Source: Thermoleophilaceae bacterium (lineage in GTDB: Bacteria > Actinomycetota > Thermoleophilia > Solirubrobacterales > Thermoleophilaceae). Taken from it: DNA of 10,106 nt. Within the stretch, counting starts at the first letter, position 1, and every line of letters begins with the position of its first letter. Positions 5,108 through 10,106 of this stretch are shown here, in pieces. Where the stretch lies: the NCBI GenBank assembly GCA_013695855.1, contig JACCZR010000235.1, positions 1 through 10,106 of the forward strand, written 5' to 3'. A program made the translations under genes and the position numbers. The notes under the pieces were generated by a model that did no database searches, had not been told where the DNA came from, and saw only the letters and a program-made list of their open reading frames with translations.

Positions 5108-6839
5108 GCAGCTCCTTGGGGCGGGCGAAGAGGTAGTTGCAGTCGTCGAAGCGCTCGAGCCCGGCGAAGGGGCCGCGATTCTCGAACATCGCGAGCTCGA
5201 AGCCCAAGCGCCCCATCGCGGCGCGCAGATCGTGGTCGGTGATCGCCCACTGCCACACGTCGTGGACGTCGCGCCACGGACGCCCGCGCTCGGGGTGCTG
5301 CTCGTCCAGCCGCGCGTGCAGGAGACGGTGGTTATCCTGGTCGGGGACCAGGTCGAGGTACTCGTCGCGGGGAAGATCGGGCAGGCGCAGCGTCCGCTCT
5401 CCGCGAAACACCGGGCAGGTCACGGCCACCACGCGAGCCGTCTTCGACCAACCGGCCAACAACTCGTCCCAGTCGGGGCCCACCTGGTGGAGAAGGATGT
5501 CGTAGAAGAGCACGAGCTCCGCCGGGCCCACCTGCGCCTGGACGTCCCGATTGCCGAAGTTCCCCCTGACCGTTCTCACGCCGAGGCGTGCGGCCCTGCG
5601 CTCGAGCCCTGGGTGAACGAGCTCGTCGACGAGCGTGGCCGCCTCGAGAGGTTGCTCGCGGACGGCGTGGAAGGTGTAGGCGCCCTCCACCGCCCAGACG
5701 CCACCGAGGTCCACCAAGGACCGAGGGGCGAACCGCTCGAAGGCGGTGTCGATCAGTGCGAACTTGGGCGCCGTCCGGGCCTTGTCGTCAGGGAAGTGGC
5801 GTTGAGCGAGCTGCCGCTGCACCCTGCGGCCGGCTGTCTTCAACTCGCGCCGCAGGCGAACGGGCGCCGGTGGCCGCTGGGCGCCCATGTCCCTCAAGCT
5901 ACCTCGCCGGGGACCGAGTACGGCGCGCAGACCCCCGCGGTGTGCGCGGACCCACCTTGCGAGCTCTTCCCGAGCCGGCGCGTCGCTGTCGGGCCGCAGG
6001 CTCGCCAGGGCCAGGCGGGCTCCTGCCCCGCAGAGGTTCACCGTCGCAACCATGAACGTGACGGCGGCGCCGCGCCGGCTGGCCATCCAGTCGTAGCTCG
6101 CCGCCATGAAGCGCTCCAGGGTCCGAGCGCCGAAAGCCTGCCTGGTCGCGCTCTCGTGCACGTGGCCCACCCAAGCGTCGGGCTCATAGACCATCCGCCA
6201 CCCGTCTTGCCGCAGTCGCCAGGCCAGGTCCAGGTCCTCCGCGTACATCCACTGCTGGGGATCGAAGCCGCCGACCGCCGCGAAGGCGGTTCGCCGCACC
6301 AGCAGGAACGCGCCCACTGCCCACGGCACCTCCCGTCGCCGGTCGGGGTCCCAGTGGCCCTCGAGGCACAGCCGATCGCCGATCCGTCCCGAGACCCGGT
6401 GCAGGCCGAGGTTGTAGCTCAGGGTCAGGCCCACGGTGGGGAAGGGATGGACCGAGTGCTGGGTCGAGCCGTCCGCCAGCACGAGCCGCGGCGCGACGGC
6501 GGCCGCACCGGGGTGTGCGTGCCCGGTGGCGAGCATCTGCCGCAGCGCACCGGGCCAGACCATCGTGTCCTGGTTTGCGGGCGCCAGCCACGGGCTCTCC
6601 GAGCGCTCGGCGACGAGGTTCACCGCACGGCCGTAGCCGAGGTTCTCGTCTGACTCGATCAGGTGGACCCAAGGAAAGCGCTCGCGCACCATCGCGGGCG
6701 AGCCGTCGCTCGAAGCGTTGTCGACCACCCACGCTTCGCACAGGCCGGCCTGCTGATCGGCGTGCAGGGCCTCGAGCGCCCGCGCCAGGTCTCCCCGCCG
6801 GTTCCAGGAGACCACCGCCACGGCTATGGGGGCCTCCAC
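5091..6839 (-). CDS. GT2 glycosyltransferase joined in frame to a SAM methyltransferase-like domain
   Basis: A 582-aa ORF with two parts. Residues 1-~317 are a GT2, rhamnosyltransferase-like enzyme: AVAVVSWNRRGDL (6-18), AWVVDNASSDGS (36-47), ENLGYGRAVN (65-74), the ANQDT motif (88-92) where NPDT is usual, VPWAVGAFLLVRR (171-183), GGFDPQQWMYAEDLDLAWRL (190-209) with the catalytic-type Glu-Asp, and VGHVHE (224-229). Residues ~318-582 resemble a class I methyltransferase with an atypical motif I, SLVDLGGVWAVEGAYT (374-389), and LVLFYDILLHQVGPDWDELL (442-461). An internal ATG at 5888 (codon 318) has its own TAGCTT -10 box 7 nt upstream, so the second half may be made separately (265 aa), or the two may be distinct genes fused by loss of a stop or an indel. 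The GTG start at 6839 follows the previous stop by 17 nt, implying operon transcription; no clear ribosome binding site is seen. Likely roles: sugar addition plus methylation. Confidence 0.82.
   Translation of the reverse strand: MEAPIAVAVVSWNRRGDLARALEALHADQQAGLCEAWVVDNASSDGSPAMVRERFPWVHLIESDENLGYGRAVNLVAERSESPWLAPANQDTMVWPGALRQMLATGHAHPGAAAVAPRLVLADGSTQHSVHPFPTVGLTLSYNLGLHRVSGRIGDRLCLEGHWDPDRRREVPWAVGAFLLVRRTAFAAVGGFDPQQWMYAEDLDLAWRLRQDGWRMVYEPDAWVGHVHESATRQAFGARTLERFMAASYDWMASRRGAAVTFMVATVNLCGAGARLALASLRPDSDAPAREELARWVRAHRGGLRAVLGPRRGSLRDMGAQRPPAPVRLRRELKTAGRRVQRQLAQRHFPDDKARTAPKFALIDTAFERFAPRSLVDLGGVWAVEGAYTFHAVREQPLEAATLVDELVHPGLERRAARLGVRTVRGNFGNRDVQAQVGPAELVLFYDILLHQVGPDWDELLAGWSKTARVVAVTCPVFRGERTLRLPDLPRDEYLDLVPDQDNHRLLHARLDEQHPERGRPWRDVHDVWQWAITDHDLRAAMGRLGFELAMFENRGPFAGLERFDDCNYLFARPKELHGRDR
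5112..5117 (-). promoter_or_regulatory. Shine-Dalgarno AAGGAG deciding the start at 5107
   Basis: AAGGAG lies 4 nt before the ATG, inside the last codons of the upstream ORF. It is the clearest ribosome binding site in the window. This gene is internal to an operon, whereas the first genes use leaderless-type starts. Confidence 0.6.
5896..5901 (-). promoter_or_regulatory. Internal leaderless-type -10 box TAGCTT inside the GT2-methyltransferase ORF
   Basis: The minus strand reads GGTAGCTTG, then six further bases, then ATG at 5888. That is the same 9-mer and the same 7-nt spacing found at the starts at 3221 and 3262. The ATG is in frame with the downstream methyltransferase domain and falls at the domain boundary. 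This suggests an internal promoter giving a 265-aa protein. No -35 element is recognisable. Confidence 0.5.
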
Positions 6840-6856
6840 GGCGCCGCCGAGCTCGA

Positions 6857-7591
6857 TCAGCCGGTCGCGCCGCCGCGGGCGTGGATCACCACGTGCGGCA
6901 CCCCCCCGCGGCCGTCGCGAAAACGAAGGTTGAAGCGCCCGTGGCGGCGCACGTCCTCAAAGCCGGCGGTGTGCACCATCGTCTCCCAGGTGGACGCCGT
7001 CGGGATCCACCAGGTGCTCCAGGGCGAGTCGCCGCGAAACTCCGCGCCCCGCGCGAAGCGAAAGGGCGCCAGGCGGCGGCTGTGCTCCTCGGCCAGCACG
7101 AACCGCCCGCGGCACAGGCCGGCCATCCGCTCGAGAGCGAGCATCGGGTCGCGCAGGTGGATGAGCACCGACCCGCAGAAGACGAGGTCAAAGGCGCCGC
7201 CGAGCCGCTTGGGCGTGGCTTCGTAGACCGACAGCCCCACCCGCTCGACCTCGCTGCCCAGTGCCTGGCTCGCGATGGCGAACGTGTGCCCCCGCTCGCC
7301 GTCCTCGGACGGGCGCAGTCGCGGCGGCCAGTCGAGCTGCTGGGTGCGGTCCACGTCCAGGCTCGTGACACGCGCCCCGCGGCGCTCCATCTCAAAGGCC
7401 CAAAAACCGTCGAAGGTGCCCACGTCCAGCACCCGCAGGCCGCTCAGGTCGGGCGGCAGGCCGTAGCGCTCGGCGTAGGGCCGCAGGTCGAACATCCCCT
7501 CGGTGACCACGCCCGAGCCGAGGTCCAGCGTGTGGTACCAGGGCCCGGCTGCGCGCACACGCGAGCGCAGGTCGGCGAGGCCGCTCTCCAC
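6857..7591 (-). CDS. SAM-dependent methyltransferase, CmoB-like, first gene of the minus-strand operon
   Basis: A 244-aa protein closely similar in plan to the methyltransferase at 4265-5107: GPWYHTLDLGSGVVTEGMFD (residues 16-35), motif I LRVLDVGTFDGFWAFEMERR (52-71), VTSLDVDRTQQLDWPP (75-90), FAIASQALGSEVER (104-117), DLVFCGSVLIHLRDPMLALER (135-155). It lacks the long C-terminal tail of its paralogue. The GTG at 7591 is chosen because TACAGT lies exactly 7 nt upstream; an in-frame GTG at 7624 would add 11 residues (MHRPGGSTVPA) that encode across that promoter and do not look conserved. It is divergent from the GT4 gene at 7639, 47 nt away. It probably methylates a sugar of the same glycan at another position from its paralogue; the acceptor is unknown. 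Confidence 0.84.
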   Translation of the reverse strand: MESGLADLRSRVRAAGPWYHTLDLGSGVVTEGMFDLRPYAERYGLPPDLSGLRVLDVGTFDGFWAFEMERRGARVTSLDVDRTQQLDWPPRLRPSEDGERGHTFAIASQALGSEVERVGLSVYEATPKRLGGAFDLVFCGSVLIHLRDPMLALERMAGLCRGRFVLAEEHSRRLAPFRFARGAEFRGDSPWSTWWIPTASTWETMVHTAGFEDVRRHGRFNLRFRDGRGGVPHVVIHARGGATG

Positions 7592-7598
7592 GGCCGGG

Positions 7599-7604
7599 AC
7601 TGTA
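7599..7604 (-). promoter_or_regulatory. Leaderless -10 box TACAGT for the minus-strand operon
   Basis: TACAGT on the minus strand is followed by 7 nt and GTG at 7591. It would drive the three-gene run down to 4265. No TTGACA-like -35 stands at 16-18 nt. Confidence 0.55.
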
Positions 7605-7624
7605 GAGCCACCAGGACGGTGCAC

Positions 7625-7630
7625 TAGGCT
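7625..7630 (+). promoter_or_regulatory. Leaderless -10 box TAGGCT for the GT4 gene
   Basis: TAGGCT is followed by 8 nt and the GTG at 7639. The same hexamer occurs before the acyltransferase at 8821. It faces away from TACAGT at 7604-7599, with 20 bp between the two boxes, so the two divergent promoters overlap in the -35 zone. No -35 is recognisable. Confidence 0.55.
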
Positions 7631-7638
7631 CGCCCGCC

Positions 7639-8823
7639 GTGCGAATCCTCACCGTGGGCAACATGTACCCGCCCCATCACCTCGGCGGGTACGAGCTCAT
7701 GTGGCGCTCCGCGGTGACCTGGCTGCGCGACCGTGGGCACGAGGTGAGAGTCCTCACCACCGACTACCGGGCGCCCGAGCCGGACCCCTCGACACCCCAG
7801 GACGAAGATGTCCATCGGGAGCTGCGCTGGTACTGGCACGACCACTCCTTCCCCCGCCTGGGGCCCCGCGCCGTTGCCCGCCTCGAGCGCCACAACGCCC
7901 GAGTGCTGGACCACCACCTCGCCGACCTGGGCCCCGAGGCCGTGAGCTGGTGGGCAATGGGCGGCATGTCGCTCTCGCTGATCGAGCGGACGAGGCGCGC
8001 CGGCGTGGCCGCTTCGTGCGTGGTGGTGGACGACTGGCCGCTCTACGGCCCCCGTGTCGATCGGCGAGCGCGCTTCACGCGTCTGCCCACGCGGCGCAAG
8101 CTGGCCCGCGCGGGCTCGTGGCTGTTCGCGAGCAACACGCTGGCCGAACGGGCGCGCAAGGGCGGCTGGGAGCTCGCCGAGGCGCGGGTTGCCTTTCCCG
8201 GCATCGACCACGCGCTGTTCTGTGACCCTCCCCCGCCCCGAAGCGAGTGGTCCTGGCGCCTTCTGTACTGCGGCCGGATCGACGAGCGCAAGGGCATCGA
8301 CCTCGCCGTCGAGTCGCTCGCTCACATGCCCCCGGGAGCAAGGCTCCGGGTGGTGGGCGGTGGAGACGAAGAGCATCTGAGCGCCCTGGGGGCGCTGACC
8401 GATCGCCTGGGCCTCGCCGGCCGGGTGAGCTTCGAGCGCCGGCCGCGGGCTGAGCTTCCGTCGGTCTACGCCGAGGCGGACGCGACCCTCTTCCCCGTAC
8501 GCTGGGCCGAGCCCTTCGGCCTCGTGCCCCTGGAGTCCATGGCGATGGGGACACCGGCGGTGGCCTCGGGACGCGGCGGCTCGGGCGAGTACCTGCGCGA
8601 CGGCGAGAACTGCGTTCTCTTCGACGCCGACCTCGGTGGGCAAGGGCTCGCCGATGCGGTCCTGCGCCTGGCCGAGTCACCCGACGAGCGGGGGCGCATC
8701 CGCCGGGGCGGACTCGAGACCTCGGCTCGCTTCGGGGAGGAGAGCTTCAACCAGGCGGTGGAGACCAGCCTGCTGGAAGCGGCCTCGAGCACCCGTCCCC
8801 GGGCCAGCGGACGGGGCCATTAG
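7639..8823 (+). CDS. Family 4 (GT-B fold) glycosyltransferase
   Basis: A 394-aa GT-B glycosyltransferase of normal length. The N-terminal domain begins MRILTVGNMYPPHHLGGYE, with the Gly-Gly-x-E acceptor/donor loop at residues 16-19. The C-terminal domain has LLYCGRIDERKGIDLAVE (208-225), the strand LRVVGGGDE (236-244), and ADATLFPVRWAEPFGLVPLE (280-299), whose E-x7-E pair (291 and 299) binds the nucleotide sugar in retaining GT4 enzymes. AMGTPAVASGRGGSGEYLRD (302-321) follows as usual. The GTG start fits the -10 box at 7625-7630, and residue 1 begins the first strand directly. It probably acts at the cytoplasmic membrane surface adding an NDP-sugar in retaining mode; the sugar is not predictable. 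Its TAG stop forms the first three bases of the -10 box for the next gene. Confidence 0.92.
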   Translation: MRILTVGNMYPPHHLGGYELMWRSAVTWLRDRGHEVRVLTTDYRAPEPDPSTPQDEDVHRELRWYWHDHSFPRLGPRAVARLERHNARVLDHHLADLGPEAVSWWAMGGMSLSLIERTRRAGVAASCVVVDDWPLYGPRVDRRARFTRLPTRRKLARAGSWLFASNTLAERARKGGWELAEARVAFPGIDHALFCDPPPPRSEWSWRLLYCGRIDERKGIDLAVESLAHMPPGARLRVVGGGDEEHLSALGALTDRLGLAGRVSFERRPRAELPSVYAEADATLFPVRWAEPFGLVPLESMAMGTPAVASGRGGSGEYLRDGENCVLFDADLGGQGLADAVLRLAESPDERGRIRRGGLETSARFGEESFNQAVETSLLEAASSTRPRASGRGH

Positions 8824-8826
8824 GCT
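8821..8826 (+). promoter_or_regulatory. Leaderless -10 box TAGGCT made from the GT4 stop codon
   Basis: TAGGCT begins with the TAG stop of the GT4 gene and is followed by 7 nt and GTG at 8834. The acyltransferase can therefore be transcribed independently of GT4 although only 10 nt separate them. No Shine-Dalgarno stands before the GTG, which supports leaderless expression. Confidence 0.55.
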
Positions 8827-8833
8827 GAGGCCG

Positions 8834-10054
8834 GTGGACGAGACCGCTTCGCAGGCTGCGGTCGCGCGGCCTCCGCAGATCGCCCAGGCCGGCGAGCTGC
8901 GCGACACGCGGGTCGAGGCGCTGCGTGCCCTTGCGGCTATCGGCGTGGTGGCCGCGCACGCGTGGGGCTTTGCGGGTGGCAACTTCTTCGGGAGCTTCTC
9001 CGAACGTCTGCTCGCCGGCATCGGCTTCGGAGCGCTGTTCTTCTTTGCCCTGTCGAGCTGCCTGCTCTACATGCCCTTCGCCCGCCGTGACTTCGGGCGT
9101 GGAGGCCCGATCGGCCTGCGCCAGTACGCGATCAACCGGGCGGTGCGGATCTTCCCGCTCTACTACGTGGTGCTGGTCGTGGTCCTGATCGTCTTCGAGG
9201 GAGGCGGCAGCTTCGACCAGTGGTGGCGCTACGCGCTGTTCTGGGAGAACTTCTCGGCGCACACCATCAACACGGTCAACGGCTCGGTGTGGACCATCGT
9301 GGTCGAGCTGCACTTCTACCTGCTGCTTCCCCCGCTGGCGCTGGGGCTCGGCCGCCTGACCCGGGGGTCACTCGCAAAGGCCGCCGTCCTGCTCGGCGCC
9401 TTGGGTCTCCTGAGCATCACCGTCCGCGAGTACTCGTTCGCGAAGGCCGACGAGCTCCTGCTGCTGCGCTACTCGCTGCCCTCGACCTTCTACCTGGTGG
9501 CCGCCGGCATGATGCTCGCCCTGGTGCGGGTCGCCTGGGAGGACGGCCGCCCGGCGTGGGTCCGCGGCCCCCTGGCCCGGGCGGAGCTGTGGATCACCGT
9601 CGCCGGAGTCCTGTGGCTGGGCTCCGTCTACGACTACCGCCTGGAGCCGCTGCTGGGCCCGGCCAGCTTCCTCCTGCTGGGCGCCTGCATGCTCCCGCTC
9701 GAGTTCGGGCCGGCGCTGCGCATCCTCGATCTGAAGCTGCTCGGCGTGCTCGGCATCGCCTCGTACTCGATCTACCTGTGGCACGTCCCTGTGCTCGAGC
9801 TCCTGACCGACGAACGCCGGGGACCCTTGACCGGCCACTACCTCTGGCTCATCGCGCTGAGCGTGGTCGCCACCTGCCTCGTGGCGCTGGCCAGCTACCG
9901 CCTCATCGAGGCGCCGGCGCTCAAGCTGCGCAAGCGCTGGGGCTCTACCGGGACTCAGCCACCGGCGACGGCTGGGAGAATCGTGACCTCGTCCCCGTCC
10001 TCGACCGACGTCTCGAGCCCGTCGAGGAAGCGGATGTCCTCGCCGCCCACGTAG
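8834..10054 (+). CDS. Membrane O-acyltransferase, acyltransferase 3 (OafA/YrhL) family
   Basis: A 406-aa protein with about ten hydrophobic helices from residue ~31 to ~356. It shows the family signatures: TRVEALRALAAIGVVAAHAW (25-44) with conserved Arg26 and His42, FFFALSSCLLYMPF (69-82), the Arg-rich loop YAINRAVRIFPLYY (98-111), SVWTIVVELHFYLLLPPLAL (151-170; usually S-L-W-S-L-x-V-E-x-x-F-Y), and a closing SYSIYLWHVPVLEL (310-323). Such enzymes move acetyl or other acyl groups from cytoplasmic donors to surface glycans or lipids across the membrane. The GTG at 8834 is set by the TAGGCT box; an upstream frame exists only as a shadow of GT4. After LKLRKRW (~363-369), where homologues normally end, the frame continues 37 residues, mostly antisense to the sulfur-carrier gene, producing a Ser/Pro-rich tail of doubtful function. 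An indel or lost stop is possible. Confidence 0.88.
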   Translation: MDETASQAAVARPPQIAQAGELRDTRVEALRALAAIGVVAAHAWGFAGGNFFGSFSERLLAGIGFGALFFFALSSCLLYMPFARRDFGRGGPIGLRQYAINRAVRIFPLYYVVLVVVLIVFEGGGSFDQWWRYALFWENFSAHTINTVNGSVWTIVVELHFYLLLPPLALGLGRLTRGSLAKAAVLLGALGLLSITVREYSFAKADELLLLRYSLPSTFYLVAAGMMLALVRVAWEDGRPAWVRGPLARAELWITVAGVLWLGSVYDYRLEPLLGPASFLLLGACMLPLEFGPALRILDLKLLGVLGIASYSIYLWHVPVLELLTDERRGPLTGHYLWLIALSVVATCLVALASYRLIEAPALKLRKRWGSTGTQPPATAGRIVTSSPSSTDVSSPSRKRMSSPPT

Positions 10055-10106
10055 ACGTTCACGAACCGGCGCAGGTCGCCGTCCTCGGCGATGCGGCTGC
10101 GCAGGC
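9955..10106 (-). CDS. cysO: CysO-like sulfur carrier (MoaD/ThiS ubiquitin fold), N-terminus beyond the window
   Basis: The minus strand from the right edge encodes 49 visible residues before TGA at 9957-9955. They include RRFVNVYVGGEDIRF, then DGLETSVEDGDEVTI, and end LPAVAGG. The C-terminal Gly-Gly is the site of adenylation and thiocarboxylation in MoaD/ThiS proteins. The RFVN-x-YV...ED-x-RF...AVAGG pattern is that of actinobacterial CysO, which delivers sulfide to CysM for cysteine synthesis, rather than of molybdopterin MoaD. The family is about 90 residues long, so roughly the first 40 are missing. It has no obvious link to the glycan genes and probably marks the edge of that locus. The plus-strand acyltransferase ORF overlaps it by 100 nt in antisense. 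Confidence 0.8.
   Translation of the reverse strand, partial: LRSRIAEDGDLRRFVNVYVGGEDIRFLDGLETSVEDGDEVTILPAVAGG

Noticed and set aside
4722..6653. 643-codon open frame on the plus strand
   Set aside because: It is antisense to the methyltransferase and GT2-methyltransferase genes, has no recognisable domain, and such stop-poor antisense frames are expected at this GC content.
7592..7624. GTG at 7624 as the start of the CmoB-like methyltransferase
   Set aside because: The 11 extra residues lie over the TACAGT box; GTG at 7591 has the expected 7-nt spacing.
6515..7627. 370-codon open frame on the plus strand
   Set aside because: It is antisense to two well supported minus-strand genes and has low-complexity Arg/Pro/Ala sequence.
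7624..8643. 339-codon open frame on the minus strand
   Set aside because: It is antisense to the GT4 gene with its E-x7-E motif; no domain is seen in it.
8636..8833. Upstream extension of the acyltransferase frame
   Set aside because: These codons shadow the end of the GT4 gene and precede the promoter; family homology begins only after the GTG at 8834.
1..10106. CRISPR array, tRNA, insertion sequence or phage genes
   Set aside because: No spaced direct repeats, tRNA-like cloverleaf, transposase motif or terminal inverted repeats were seen in the window.

Overview
The window is a very GC-rich, almost gap-free stretch of bacterial DNA carrying cell-surface polysaccharide genes. High-GC coding, GTG starts, leaderless-type promoters (TANNNT then 7-8 nt then ATG/GTG) and a CysO-like sulfur carrier at the right edge point to an actinobacterium, possibly a Thermoleophilia-type lineage. 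That placement is inference; no rRNA or marker gene is present. No tRNA, mobile element or CRISPR array was seen.

Layout. (1) 2-2475, plus strand: the 3' part of a type I sulfatase-family gene, followed 2 nt later by a Wzx-like polysaccharide flippase. (2) 2472-3221, minus: a SAM methyltransferase whose stop codon interlocks with the flippase stop in a shared CTAG. It is divergent from (3) 3262-4233, plus: a GT2 glycosyltransferase. The 40-nt gap between them is mostly one near-perfect palindrome built from two back-to-back -10 boxes. (4) 4265-7591, minus: an apparent operon, in transcription order a CmoB-like-fold methyltransferase, a 582-aa ORF joining a GT2 glycosyltransferase to a second type of methyltransferase, and a paralogue of the first methyltransferase. 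(5) 7639-10054, plus, divergent from (4): a GT4 glycosyltransferase, then a membrane acyltransferase 3 (OafA-like) whose promoter overlaps the GT4 stop codon. (6) 9955-10106, minus: the C-terminal part of a MoaD/ThiS/CysO-like protein, overlapped antisense by the acyltransferase tail.

Together the genes could assemble a glycan on a lipid carrier (three glycosyltransferase domains), decorate it (four methyltransferase domains, one O-acyltransferase, possibly sulfate or phospho-group handling) and flip it across the membrane (Wzx). No polymerase, initiating sugar-phosphate transferase or nucleotide-sugar gene is visible, so this is an internal slice of a larger locus.

The most notable signal is regulatory. 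Six starts, including one inside the GT2-methyltransferase ORF, carry a TANNNT hexamer at a nearly fixed distance (7 nt five times, 8 nt once), three of them with the same 9-mer GGTAGCTTG. This fixes several start codons and suggests that the 'fusion' protein can also be made as a separate methyltransferase.
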